This document shows positions 27,455 through 36,107 of a stretch of DNA of 64,000 nucleotides, piece by piece (the first letter of the stretch is position 1; the number at the start of each line of letters is the position of its first letter). The DNA lies in assembly GCF_002251945.1 (NCBI RefSeq), contig NZ_NDHW01000184.1:20461-84460 (forward strand). The letters are read 5' to 3'. The position numbers and the translations under genes are program-made. Below the pieces are notes generated by a model, which was given only the letters and a program-made list of their open reading frames with translations, did not search any database and was not told where the DNA came from. The DNA is from Pseudanabaena sp. SR411 (GTDB lineage: Bacteria > Cyanobacteriota > Cyanobacteriia > Pseudanabaenales > Pseudanabaenaceae).

Positions 27455-27568
27455 ATAGAGCAAGAAACAGGGACTTAGAGGCAGCGCTTTGTGATGTCTC
27501 TAACTTAGAGAACATAGGAACAAAGGACTGATCAAGAGCATCTATATAATTTAGGGTAGTGTAATTCA

Positions 27569-27710
27569 ATAAGGAACCAAATTTTTGATAGCGTAGATTC
27601 GCCGCGCTATCAAAAATCGGTTCCTTACTTTACAACAAAACCCTTATGTAGGAGTTTGATTTTTAATTCACAAAAGTGTGGTCACACTTTTGTGAATTTG
27701 GTATTAGATT
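27569..27710. repeat. Palindromic elements upstream of the 27784 gene
   Basis: 27569-27627: TAAGGAACC...GGTTCCTTA with GATAGCG/CGCTATC inner stem. 27665-27698: perfect AATTCACAAAAGTGTGG hairpin, followed by TTTGGTATTA, a family B end. The rest of the gap 27388-27783 shows only AT-rich DNA. Confidence 0.6.
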
Positions 27711-27783
27711 TAAGTTAGAAAGCAGGGCAAATATAAAAATTCATATTCTATTTTGTCCCAATTATTCATTTATTTAGCTTACT

Positions 27784-28386
27784 ATGCGCCACAAATACTT
27801 AGATTGGAGAATTAGTGCTTGGGGAATGAGCATCGGTCTACTGTTGGCGATCGCCCCTAGTGCTTTTGCAGTAACACCTGCATCAGTGAACCAAAATGCT
27901 GATGTATCTTGGTCGAATGTTGTTGAGAATCCCTTTGACGGAAAACTTGTTTATGACAAGCACTTTAGCGATGATTTTGCCTTTGTTTCCAGTTGGTCAA
28001 AGCAGGGAATTAAAGCAACATATACGGAATATTGGTCAGATGTAGTCGGTTATCGCCGCGTATGGAAAAATCGTCGTGTTTGGCATCACGATCGCTACAT
28101 TAATCAACGCTATAGCGATCAAGAGCCTGTTTATGAAAAAAGAGAGCGATCGCGATCGCCCAAGGCGCTTTTATTTAGTGTTCAAGGCAAGATTTACACC
28201 TATACCGACGGTGAGGTTGATCCTGAGCTATCCGCCGCTCTAGCAAGTTTACCCGCAGGCAATACGACGATTCGGGCTGTGTGGAACAATGATCAAACCA
28301 CTGACTTTCCCATTGGTGCAGGCACAGTAGAAGCTTGGAAGACGATTTTTAAAGTCGAGCCACCACCTTCTCGGTTTGGAAATTAA
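27784..28386 (+). CDS. Exported protein of unknown function
   Basis: A 200-residue protein with a signal peptide (residues 1-30, cleavage near AFA). The mature part has a Tyr/Trp/Arg-rich basic segment ('GYRRVWKNRRVWHHDRYINQ', ~90-109) and a C-terminal 'FPIGAGTVEAWKTIF'. I do not recognise the family. Basic aromatic composition suggests interaction with the envelope, but this is a guess. The stop codon lies within the stem of the terminator at 28381. Confidence 0.55.
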   Translation: MRHKYLDWRISAWGMSIGLLLAIAPSAFAVTPASVNQNADVSWSNVVENPFDGKLVYDKHFSDDFAFVSSWSKQGIKATYTEYWSDVVGYRRVWKNRRVWHHDRYINQRYSDQEPVYEKRERSRSPKALLFSVQGKIYTYTDGEVDPELSAALASLPAGNTTIRAVWNNDQTTDFPIGAGTVEAWKTIFKVEPPPSRFGN

Positions 28387-28421
28387 TAAAAAAGCACCCG
28401 AAGGGTGCTTTTTTATTAATT
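28381..28421. terminator. Perfect 19-bp terminator hairpin
   Basis: AATTAATAAAAAAGCACCC pairs perfectly with its complement around GAA. It has A-run/T-run flanks on both strands, so it can work in both directions for the convergent genes at 27784 and 28480. The left arm includes the stop codon of the 27784 gene. Confidence 0.8.
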
Positions 28422-28479
28422 TCCAAACCCAGTAAGGTTTTCAAAAACAGAAATGGCTACGCCATTTTCTGTTTTTGAA
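28421..28479. repeat. Family B palindromic remnant
   Basis: AAACCC-AGTAA-GGTTTT followed by the hairpin CAAAAACAGAAATGGC and its near-complement up to the stop codon of the next gene. Confidence 0.55.
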
Positions 28480-29355
28480 TTAGAGAGTTTGATCATTGTT
28501 AGGGCGTGGACGGACACGGCTAGGAGTCGTATCTGGTTCAGGTAGAGGCGTATATTGATTGCCCGTGAAATCTTTGCTAACTCGCAAACGTTGGCTAGTG
28601 ATCGTAATGCCCGACTCACGTACCAACACTACTGAAATCCAGCGATCGCCTGAAGAAAAAGGAGCCTGACCAATTTTGAACAAGCCACCTGCACGCAAAG
28701 GACGCAGATTGATCATGTTTTCATTTAGATAATTCTTCGCTTCGACAGGTTCTTCGATCGCTGCCCCTAATAATAAACTCGTACCCAGTGGCTCGGTGAC
28801 GATCGCATCAAGGACATACTGCCGACCTACGCCGATTAGTTCAGGCACTTTCAACTTAACGGGTGGAGGGGCATCACCCGTACTCAATGAAGACTGTTCT
28901 GCTAAAACTTGCTGCGACACAACCTGTAACTGTCCATTGATATTTTTATAGGTCTGCGTCGAAATCAACCTTGCGTCTAACTTGAAGTTGTCATTCTCAG
29001 CCCCACGCATCCCTTGCACCATCGTTACTGTTTCCGCAGTAATCAAGTCTCCTTGTTTTTCCCATTTGGAGATTTCAGTGCGATAGGTAATGTTTTTGTA
29101 ACGTTGCCAGAGTTCGCTTAATGTCTGCTTGTAGCGATCGCGGGTTAACCCATCGGAATGATTAAAAGTCGGAGCATAATATTTCATCACCGTTTCAATA
29201 TCTTGCTTGCTGGCAGCCTTGTCCAGCGCAAATACGATATTTTCTAATTCGGCGGGAGCAGGTTTCGATGATTGGGCAGCCAGTGCAGGATTGGCGATCG
29301 GTGCAAGCGTGGCAACTGCCGCAGAAACAAGTAACAGACTAATTCTTTTGAACAT
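28480..29355 (-). CDS. Exported protein with NTF2/SnoaL-like domain
   Basis: A 291-residue protein with signal peptide (1-26, cleavage after ALA). Residues ~35-130 ('AASKQDIETVMKYYAPTFNH...DRYKQTLSELWQRYKN') look like an NTF2/SnoaL-like cone, as in DUF4440-type domains. Residues ~160-260 ('LGTSLLLGAAIEEPV', 'FKIGQAPFSSGDRWISVVLVR') form a second beta-rich domain. The C-terminus is Pro/Arg-rich. Conserved cyanobacterial hypothetical; no catalytic motif seen. Convergent with the 27784 gene. Confidence 0.55.
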   Translation of the reverse strand: MFKRISLLLVSAAVATLAPIANPALAAQSSKPAPAELENIVFALDKAASKQDIETVMKYYAPTFNHSDGLTRDRYKQTLSELWQRYKNITYRTEISKWEKQGDLITAETVTMVQGMRGAENDNFKLDARLISTQTYKNINGQLQVVSQQVLAEQSSLSTGDAPPPVKLKVPELIGVGRQYVLDAIVTEPLGTSLLLGAAIEEPVEAKNYLNENMINLRPLRAGGLFKIGQAPFSSGDRWISVVLVRESGITITSQRLRVSKDFTGNQYTPLPEPDTTPSRVRPRPNNDQTL

Positions 29356-29393
29356 GCGTAACTCTAATCAATAATCTGTAACGATGGTTTTGT

Positions 29394-29523
29394 GAATATA
29401 AATTTGTCTACGACAAATTTATATTCGTGATATTTATACCAAAACATAATAGATTTTTTGAAAGTGTTGCTTAGCAACACTTTCAAAAAATCTATTGGTT
29501 TTGGTTTGAGCGCAAAGCGCTTT
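29394..29523. repeat. Hairpins between pyrF-pyrE and the 28480 gene
   Basis: 29394-29426: GAATATAAATTTGTC with complement. 29434-29523: family B copy, ATACCAAAACATAAT, then hairpin 29448-29496 (AATAGATTTTTTGAAAGTG) and the tail GGTTTGAGCGCAAAGCGCT, which runs into the last codons of pyrE. Confidence 0.7.
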
Positions 29524-31018
29524 AAGAATGCGACAAAGCAAGAAATTGTTTCTCAGTTATACGCCCAGATTGGTATAGTGTCTCATTTATTTCAGAGATT
29601 TTTAACACCGCGTGGGGTGAATACCCACTTTCTTGAATGCGATCGCATACTCCCGACTCATGATCGATAAATACGACGATATCACGCACCTTTAAGCCGC
29701 AGCTTTCAATTTTTTGCGCTCCTTCGATCGCACTCTTTCCCGAAATCAAAATATCATCAACCACGACTATAGTTTCACCTGCTTCATAATTTCCCTCAAT
29801 CAAGCGTCTGGCTCCATAGGCTTTCACCTCTTTACGCGGGAAAATCAATGGAAAATTTAAACGCAGTGCTAGCCCTGAAGCTGTGGGTAATGAGCCGTAG
29901 GGAATTCCTGCAATGCGATCAAATTTCAGATCTTGCAAGATCTCTGCATACGTGCCGATTACCGCATCAAATACTTGGGGATTAGAAATAATTCGCCGTA
30001 AATCGATGTAATAGGGGAAAACTTGTCCAGAGGCTTGCACGGTTTCTTCAAAGGTAATGCAGCCAATATCAAACAACTGCAAGATCAGATTGGAATGGGG
30101 ATGTCCTGCTTGATCGAGTAAACAAACATTTGGCATCCACAGATCGCAGGTAGGACGTTGATGCGTAGTCAAAGAGATCGCTTGATTGACCTCATCCCGT
30201 AGCGATCTCACTAATTGTGCAGGTTCACCAATTGCCAAAGCATCTTGATTCACAGGCAAAATTAAGCCACCACCATTGGCATCTAGCCCAGCATTGAGAA
30301 TAGCCGCTAGATTTTCGATGCGCTGACCACTACCTTGACTATTTGCCCAGATACTTCTCGCTAAGATTAAGCGCTCAGGAGCCAGCGATCGCACCTTTGC
30401 CAAAGCTTCAGGATTTGCTGCCCCAATTTCTAGGGCTAAATTATCCATTCCTGCCCAAGCTTGACAATTTTGCACCACATTTAGATATAAAGGCTGCTCT
30501 AGGTTGGGATATTCTTGAAAATCTTGGGCAGTTGTATTTGATGAATAGCAACTCACAAAAATGGCTTTATCGGGATACATCAAAAATCGCGCCGCTAAAT
30601 CTTGCCCCAGATAGGGACTCAGGGTAATCGCATCCACACCCCACTGCTCGAAGGCAGTCTTCGCAATCACTGTGCTGCTATTGAGATCGGTATGTTTAGC
30701 ATCGAGTATGATCGGAATTTCTGGTGGAATCGCCTCTAAAGTTTTGGCTAATAGCTCTAACCCGCCCGCCCCTAACGCTGTATAAAATCCTAAAGTTGGC
30801 TTATAGGCACAGACCAGATTAGCCGTGGACTGAATGATAAAGTTCATCCATTCCCACAGATAAGCAACCGCATGATCGGGATAAGCTCCAGACTTCATTT
30901 CCGAGTCATATCTTGCCTTGTACTTGTCAGGCATCACTTCAGGATTTGGGTCAAGTCCCAAACATAAAATGCTCTGATTAGTAGCGATCGCAGTCCTGAG
31001 TTTTGAGGCAAAGCTCAT
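29522..31018 (-). CDS. pyrF-pyrE: Bifunctional orotidine-5'-phosphate decarboxylase / orotate phosphoribosyltransferase
   Basis: A 498-residue fusion for the last two steps of UMP synthesis. The PyrF half (~1-280) has 'LCLGLDPNPEVMP' (18-30) and the catalytic 'LDAKHTDLN' (~92-100). The PyrE half (~300-498) has the PRPP-binding 'GETIVVVDDILISGKSAIEG' (~431-450). The order PyrF-PyrE, opposite to the animal UMPS, is the usual cyanobacterial arrangement. ATG start. The first ~12 codons and the upstream region are duplicated at 33424-33635. Confidence 0.93.
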   Translation of the reverse strand: MSFASKLRTAIATNQSILCLGLDPNPEVMPDKYKARYDSEMKSGAYPDHAVAYLWEWMNFIIQSTANLVCAYKPTLGFYTALGAGGLELLAKTLEAIPPEIPIILDAKHTDLNSSTVIAKTAFEQWGVDAITLSPYLGQDLAARFLMYPDKAIFVSCYSSNTTAQDFQEYPNLEQPLYLNVVQNCQAWAGMDNLALEIGAANPEALAKVRSLAPERLILARSIWANSQGSGQRIENLAAILNAGLDANGGGLILPVNQDALAIGEPAQLVRSLRDEVNQAISLTTHQRPTCDLWMPNVCLLDQAGHPHSNLILQLFDIGCITFEETVQASGQVFPYYIDLRRIISNPQVFDAVIGTYAEILQDLKFDRIAGIPYGSLPTASGLALRLNFPLIFPRKEVKAYGARRLIEGNYEAGETIVVVDDILISGKSAIEGAQKIESCGLKVRDIVVFIDHESGVCDRIQESGYSPHAVLKISEINETLYQSGRITEKQFLALSHS

Positions 31019-31070
31019 AATTTAACAGCTTAGATGCAAGCAGGTTTTTGAGATTGCAACAAATATACCG
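30982..31070. repeat. Direct repeat copy 1, covering the 5' end of pyrF
   Basis: The segment from TAGCGATCGCAGTCCTGAG through TCATAATTTAACAGCTTAG to GCAACAAATATACCGC is repeated in the same orientation at 33424-33630. Copy 2 is interrupted by a family A element exactly where copy 1 reads ATTTAACAG. Confidence 0.85.
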
Positions 31071-31106
31071 CCTACGGCTGACTATATTAACGTCAGTTCG
31101 ACAAAA

Positions 31107-31184
31107 GCGCAAAATGGTAAAAATTGCAAAGCAATTTTTACCATTTTGCGCCATTTGCGCCGCACTTCGCGCGGCGCAAATGGC
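31107..31184. repeat. Two adjoining hairpins downstream of the diguanylate cyclase gene
   Basis: 31107-31151: GCGCAAAATGGTAAAAATTGC and complement around AAA. 31150-31184: GCCATTTGCGCCGC with complement. Outer CGTCAGTTCGA / TCGAACTCACG arms (31091-31199) suggest a single composite element. Confidence 0.7.
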
Positions 31185-31261
31185 TATATCGAACTCACGT
31201 TATATAAAAAAAACAAAAAGTAGACTGTTCATAAAACCCATCCTCTACTTACTTAACTTGC

Positions 31262-33301
31262 CTAACAATAAAAACGATCACGTCCTTGTTGTTTTGCCTG
31301 ATAGAGATTTTTGTCGGCGATCGCGATGAGATCTTCAAGAGATTGTTCTTGTGTGGGAATGATGCTGGCAATACCTAAGCTAATTGTCACATTAGAACTG
31401 ACTTTAGAGGCCTCGTGAGGAATTTTTAAATCATGAATAGCATGTTGGATTAATTCGACAACGGCGATCGCGCCTTCCATATTCGTATTGGGTAGAATCA
31501 CCACAAACTCTTCGCCTCCATAACGGGCAAAAAGATCAGTAGGACGTTTGAGTTGACTAGCGGCAGTTTGTGCGACTTGAATTAAGCAAGCATCTCCTGC
31601 TTGATGTCCATAGCAATCATTGTAGAGTTTGAAATAATCAATATCTAAGAAAATTAGGGAAAGACTTTGTTTTTCTCTTACTGAACGTTGCCATTCTGTT
31701 TGTAAGCGATCATCAAAACAGCGCCGATTAGCAACTTGAGTTAACCCATCAGTTAAAGATCTAACATGAGCTAACTCCGCTTCCATTTTTAGCATTTCTT
31801 GAGCTAATTTTTTTTCTGTGATATCGGCAAAAGAAGCTACTACAGCATAAGGGGATGTCTGATCGGGATGACGTAAAGGTTGGGAATTAATCGATATCCA
31901 TCTTGTCGGACAGTCTTCCTTACAGATTCCCATAATTACGTTGGTTTGTGGTTGTCCTGTTCTGAGCGTAACCATAGCGGGATGATCTTCACTCAAAAAA
32001 ATCGAGCCATCCTCTCGAATTGTCGATCTTTCAAAATCAACGGACTTAAGCCCTCGCATCTGATCTGCGGATAATCCCAAGATCTTTTCCGCGTTTTCAT
32101 TACAAGCAGTAATTTGCCCGTCTGCCTGTTGCAATACGATGCCTTCAGACATACTGGTAATGACTGAACGATATCGGGATTCACTTTCTTGAAGTTCTGT
32201 CAGTAGAATTTTTCTAGAGTCGGCTTCCTTTTCTCGTTCTAATAGCTCTTGTTCTAACAGTTCAAATAAGCTGGCTTGTTTAATGGCTATCTCTAACTGG
32301 GTAGCAATTCGCCTTGCAAAATTAATCTCGGAGTCTTGCCAATGACGTGGTGCTGAACATTGATGAATGCAGAGCAAACCCCACAAATTCTCTGTTTGTA
32401 TGATGGGGACTACTAAATTAGAAATAACTTGAAATCGCTGTAAAATATCTTGATGACAGTCTGTAAGTCCCGATTCGTTAATGTTATTTATGACCTGTAT
32501 GCGACCTTCTTTATAATACGCAGCATATTGATCGCCAAAGCAATGATCATAAATCTTCAATGCGATTACCGAATCAAATCCTGCTATTACAGATTCAGAT
32601 ACGAATTCTCCGTTGCAGCAGTTAGAATCTGGATCGAACTTAAATATACCGATGCGATCGGCATTCATAGATTGACGAAGTTCTTGAGCGGCAATTTGGA
32701 AAATAGCATCTAAATTAAGAGATTGCCTAATTCTTTGGGTGATTTCTGCAAGCAAGACTTCCCGTTTATATTGTTCATCTAACGCATCTTCTGCTGCTTT
32801 GCGAGTTGCATTACTGCGGCGCAATTCAAACTGGCTAATCGCTAGCCGACTGAGAGATTCTAATTGTCGAATTTGTTTTTCAGTCAGATTTCTAGGCTGG
32901 TGATCGATGACACACAAAGTCCCTAGAGTAAAATTATCTGATGTCTTTAAGGGCATACCTGCATAAAAGCGAATACTCGGATCTTTTGCCACCAGAGGAT
33001 TGTCAGTAAAACGAATATCTTGGGTTGTATCAGGAACATTTAAGAAGGCACTATCGGCAACTGCATGACCACAAAAGGAGATATCGCGTGGTGTTTCCGA
33101 CACATCCAAACCCACTTTTGACTTAAACCATTGTCGATCACGATCAACTAATGATATTAAGGCGATCGGTGTGCCACAAATCTCCGCTGCTAGTCGCGTC
33201 AAGTCGTCATATTCTTGCTCTGGTAAGGTATCAAGAATATGGTAGCGATTGAGAGCTTCTAGGCGATCACTTTCATTTTTAGGGAGTTTAGGTTTCTGCA
33301 T
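31262..33301 (-). CDS. GAF - cyanobacteriochrome GAF - PAS - GGDEF diguanylate cyclase
   Basis: A 679-residue cytoplasmic signalling protein, numbered from ATG 33301 (a TTG at 33310 is less likely). GAF1 ~20-160. GAF2 ~185-345 has the marks of a bilin-binding cyanobacteriochrome: 'DHCF' (252-255, the DXCF second cysteine), 'TDCHQDILQRFQVISNLVVP' (280-299) with the chromophore-anchoring Cys282-His283, and 'LWGLLCIHQCSAPRHWQ'. PAS ~375-500. GGDEF ~520-679 with 'RYGGEEF' (GGEEF 595-599), an RxxD inhibitory site ('RPTD', 586-589) and 'LDIDYFKLYND'. Prediction: light-regulated synthesis of c-di-GMP with product inhibition. Domain calls come from motifs; the wavelength is not predictable with certainty, though DXCF types usually sense blue to green/teal. 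Confidence 0.88.
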   Translation of the reverse strand: MQKPKLPKNESDRLEALNRYHILDTLPEQEYDDLTRLAAEICGTPIALISLVDRDRQWFKSKVGLDVSETPRDISFCGHAVADSAFLNVPDTTQDIRFTDNPLVAKDPSIRFYAGMPLKTSDNFTLGTLCVIDHQPRNLTEKQIRQLESLSRLAISQFELRRSNATRKAAEDALDEQYKREVLLAEITQRIRQSLNLDAIFQIAAQELRQSMNADRIGIFKFDPDSNCCNGEFVSESVIAGFDSVIALKIYDHCFGDQYAAYYKEGRIQVINNINESGLTDCHQDILQRFQVISNLVVPIIQTENLWGLLCIHQCSAPRHWQDSEINFARRIATQLEIAIKQASLFELLEQELLEREKEADSRKILLTELQESESRYRSVITSMSEGIVLQQADGQITACNENAEKILGLSADQMRGLKSVDFERSTIREDGSIFLSEDHPAMVTLRTGQPQTNVIMGICKEDCPTRWISINSQPLRHPDQTSPYAVVASFADITEKKLAQEMLKMEAELAHVRSLTDGLTQVANRRCFDDRLQTEWQRSVREKQSLSLIFLDIDYFKLYNDCYGHQAGDACLIQVAQTAASQLKRPTDLFARYGGEEFVVILPNTNMEGAIAVVELIQHAIHDLKIPHEASKVSSNVTISLGIASIIPTQEQSLEDLIAIADKNLYQAKQQGRDRFYC

Positions 33302-33423
33302 GAAGATCAACTAGACAAAGCATGATTAGTCAATAAATAATATTCCTCTATAGTTACCCAAGAGGTTACCACCTATTTGGTTATGCGATATCTGGCAGGA
33401 TACTTGAGTAATTTACTAGCAGC

Positions 33424-33635
33424 TTAGCGATCGCAGTCCTGAGTTTTGAGGCAAAGCTCATAATTTATAGCTATAGCCAGCCAAGTCAGGACATAAAACC
33501 CAAAAGAGAGTTGCGGCGCTTCGCGCCGCAACTCTCTTTTGGGTTTTGGCTTTGTCTTAACATTGATGTCTATAGCTATAACAGCTTAGATGCAAGCAGT
33601 TTTTTTTGAAGTTGCAACAAATATACCGCTTAGAT
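33424..33635. repeat. Direct repeat copy 2, split by a family A element
   Basis: Left part 33424-33467 matches the 5' end of pyrF up to CATAATTTA. Right part 33579-33630 matches its upstream region (ACAGCTTAGATGCAAGCAG to CAACAAATATACCGC). The middle, 33468-33578, is a family A element. The two direct-repeat copies enclose the diguanylate cyclase gene. Confidence 0.85.
33468..33578. mobile_element. Family A palindromic MITE, 111 bp, with empty site present in the window
   Basis: Ends TAGCTATAGCC and TCTATAGCTA, flanked by TA (33466-33467, 33579-33580). The matching uninterrupted sequence at 31020-31026 has a single TA, so insertion at TA with duplication is directly visible. Core stem: AAAACCCAAAAGAGAGTTGC with complement around GGCGCTTCGCGCC. 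Confidence 0.85.
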
Positions 33636-33660
33636 CTTCATTATTTAGGGTTCGGCAATA

Positions 33661-33772
33661 TTTTTGGTGGCGCGGCGAAGCCGCGCCACCAAAAACTGAT
33701 TCTCTTGATTGACATCTGCTATAAAAAGTTGTTTTTGCAGACAAGTACTTGTCTGCAAAAACAACTTTTTAT
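33661..33772. repeat. Two palindromes upstream of the M23 peptidase gene
   Basis: 33661-33695: TTTTTGGTGGCGCGGC-GAA-complement. 33721-33772: a perfect 52-bp palindrome with no loop (ATAAAAAGTTGTTTTTGCAG ... ). The remaining gap 33311-33907 holds copy 2 of the direct repeat and AT-rich DNA. Confidence 0.75.
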
Positions 33773-33907
33773 CTGACTAATAATCGCGAGTTGTCATATT
33801 TCATCAAAATTGATGTAGAATCTCACTCGTTCTCGTTTCGCAAATCTTCAGAGCATTATCCCTAGCCTTCTACAAGTCGAATTACAGGGCTTTTTGTACA
33901 TTTTTGT

Positions 33908-34900
33908 ATGGCTTGTAGCTTGCTCTCAACCGTCCTACAGCGCAACGTTCCCATGCAAAACTTTATGTCTCGCTCCCACCAGTCATTTAATTTGTTGTCT
34001 AATCGCGAATTGTCTAATCGCAAAGTAGCCAATAAATCCAAATCCCTGAATATACGTCTGCTATCACTGACTCTGTGTGGCTTAGCTGGTAGTTTAGCGA
34101 TCGCCACACCCACAGCCCAAGCAAATCGTCTCGAAACCTTCGTCTATGATTTGACCGATAGCAAGATCGAGTTTTCGCTCAAAAACGACATTGAGCCAAA
34201 GGGAACTGTGATTAGCAATCCCACGCGCATTGTGATTGACTTACCAGGGATTGTCTATCAGGGCCCAACAGTAAGGCGGCGCGTCGGACGCGGAGTGCAA
34301 GCAGTGCGCGTCGGACAGGTTGATGCCAATACCACCAGAATGGTGGTGGAGCTTTCGCCCGAAGTAACGCTCAATCCTCAAGATTTACGACTCAGATCTA
34401 GACAACCGGGACGTTGGACGATGCAACTTCCCCAAAATATTGCGGCGATCGATCTTAATAGTGTTTCCAATTTCACTTTGCCTGTAACGGGTGCAATTAG
34501 TTCTGGGTTCGGTTGGCGAGTCCATCCGATCACAGGTCAGAGAAAATTGCACAAAGGTGTTGATTTTGCGGCTCCCACTGGTACACCGATTTTTGCGGCG
34601 GCTGATGGTGTAGTCACCTATTCAGGATGGACGGATGATGGCTATGGCAATGTTGTCGAGTTGCGCCATGGGAACGGTGAGTTGACGCTTTATGCCCATA
34701 CCAACAGGGTGTTCGTATCAAAGGGACAGGTTATTAACAAAGGACAGGCGATCGCTGAAGTCGGCTCAACAGGACGCAGCACGGGTCCACATCTGCACTT
34801 TGAAATTCAACCCGATGGTAGAACTGCTGTCGATCCTATGGATTATTTACAACTTCGCCAAGTGACCCTTGATTTAGCCTCTAATAGTTTTAAAGATTAA
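33908..34900 (+). CDS. AMIN-domain M23 (LytM-type) peptidase
   Basis: A 330-residue exported peptidoglycan hydrolase-like protein. A signal segment at ~52-76 ends in 'PTAQANR'. An AMIN domain (~77-165, 'RIVIDLPGIVYQGPT') would bind septal peptidoglycan. The M23 domain (~190-315) has the zinc ligands 'HKGVDFAAP' (H, D) and 'HLHFE' (H). The long basic N-terminus suggests that translation may start later, at 33953 or 33965. Likely role: cutting peptide cross-links or activating amidases at division. Monocistronic. Confidence 0.85.
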   Translation: MACSLLSTVLQRNVPMQNFMSRSHQSFNLLSNRELSNRKVANKSKSLNIRLLSLTLCGLAGSLAIATPTAQANRLETFVYDLTDSKIEFSLKNDIEPKGTVISNPTRIVIDLPGIVYQGPTVRRRVGRGVQAVRVGQVDANTTRMVVELSPEVTLNPQDLRLRSRQPGRWTMQLPQNIAAIDLNSVSNFTLPVTGAISSGFGWRVHPITGQRKLHKGVDFAAPTGTPIFAAADGVVTYSGWTDDGYGNVVELRHGNGELTLYAHTNRVFVSKGQVINKGQAIAEVGSTGRSTGPHLHFEIQPDGRTAVDPMDYLQLRQVTLDLASNSFKD

Positions 34901-34909
34901 AAATCAAAA

Positions 34910-34974
34910 AATTAATGGCGGCGCTTCGCGCCACCATTAATTTAAAGAAAGCATTCCTTTGGAATGCTTTCTTT
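34910..34974. terminator. Two hairpins between convergent M23 and FHA-cyclase genes
   Basis: 34910-34943: AAATTAATGGCGGCGCTTCG with near-complement. 34943-34974: AAAGAAAGCATTCC-TTT-complement. Both lie between convergent stop codons and can end both transcripts. Confidence 0.65.
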
Positions 34975-34982
34975 ATGGGGTT

Positions 34983-36017
34983 TTATTCTGCGTCTAGCTT
35001 CTGGATATAGGTTCCTAATTCTTTAAAAGTGCCAGCATAGGTGACGGTGGGAGTCGTGTAACCTTTAAGCTCCACAGAATATTGCTTGAGTGGCAACAAT
35101 ACCGCAGCATAGGGAGTATGGCTGTAAGTTGCAGAACCGATCGCTACATCCAATCCCAATTGCTTAGTTGAGGACTCCAACCGAAAGGCGGCATTTACGG
35201 TATCACCAAGAGCCGTGTAGTCTGGATGCTCACTAGTTCCCATTTGTCCAACCATGGCATAGCCAGTGTTTATGCCAGCACCTACACGCAATTGAAATGG
35301 TAATTCAAACTGCTGATTGAGTTCATTGCTCATTTCATACAGCTCATAGAGAGCACGATAGACTTTGAGCATATCTTGGGTAGCCACAGTATCTGAACCC
35401 TTGCCAGCCTCATGAATCCAGACCGTCATCACCGCATCTCCAATATACTTATCTACCCAACTACCATGGCGATCGATGATCTCACCAGCGCGGCGAAACC
35501 ATGTGCCGATCGCCTCTGAGAGAATATGCTCATCCATTTGTTGGGTCAGTTTGGTGAAATCTCGAATATCCACGACTAAAACTGTAATTAGTTGCCGCTT
35601 ATGCAGCATAGCCGTCGCTGCTGCATCGGTATTTTCTTCGTTTTGAGTACTGCTAGTATCGGGAGAAGTGATTGTTTCGGGACAATAAAATTCTAAATTT
35701 GTTTCGCCAAGGGTGACGCGATCGCCATTTTTTAAGCTGACAGGAATGGTCACCCGCCGCCCATTCACAAATGAACCATTGCGACTACCAAGATCGATCA
35801 GAAAATAACTACTTTCTCCCACAATTTGAAACATGGCGTGGTTGCGCGATGCACATTTATCAGATAGGGGAATATCATTTTCTGAGCCGCGCCCTAACGT
35901 CCAAGAATATGCATTCACAAGGGGAATCTGCATCGCACCTTGAGATCCATGAAGTACGATATGTGGTTTTTCATCCCAAGTTGTGACAGGCTGACTCACA
36001 AGGTTATTAACCCCCAA
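34983..36017 (-). CDS. FHA-domain class III adenylate cyclase
   Basis: A 344-residue cytoplasmic protein. The FHA domain (~18-115) has 'LGRGSENDIPLSDKCASRNH' (~41-60) and 'DLGSRNGSFVNG' (~75-86), which bind phosphothreonine. The class III cyclase domain (~140-320) has metal-binding Asp in 'VVDIRDFT' and 'GDAVM', Lys in 'DKYIGDA' (adenine-selecting position), and 'DTVNAAFRLES' with transition-state Asn and Arg. It should make cAMP under control of a Ser/Thr kinase. The first codon is TTG at 36017; a GTG lies six codons on, so the exact start is uncertain. Confidence 0.88.
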   Translation of the reverse strand: MGVNNLVSQPVTTWDEKPHIVLHGSQGAMQIPLVNAYSWTLGRGSENDIPLSDKCASRNHAMFQIVGESSYFLIDLGSRNGSFVNGRRVTIPVSLKNGDRVTLGETNLEFYCPETITSPDTSSTQNEENTDAAATAMLHKRQLITVLVVDIRDFTKLTQQMDEHILSEAIGTWFRRAGEIIDRHGSWVDKYIGDAVMTVWIHEAGKGSDTVATQDMLKVYRALYELYEMSNELNQQFELPFQLRVGAGINTGYAMVGQMGTSEHPDYTALGDTVNAAFRLESSTKQLGLDVAIGSATYSHTPYAAVLLPLKQYSVELKGYTTPTVTYAGTFKELGTYIQKLDAE

Positions 36018-36107
36018 ATATAAATTTACGAGTGGATTTACAAATTTTCTGCGTCTCTTTGAGTCCTTGCTTTTGCTAATATACCGTTTTTTGAGGGTTG
36101 CGATAAC

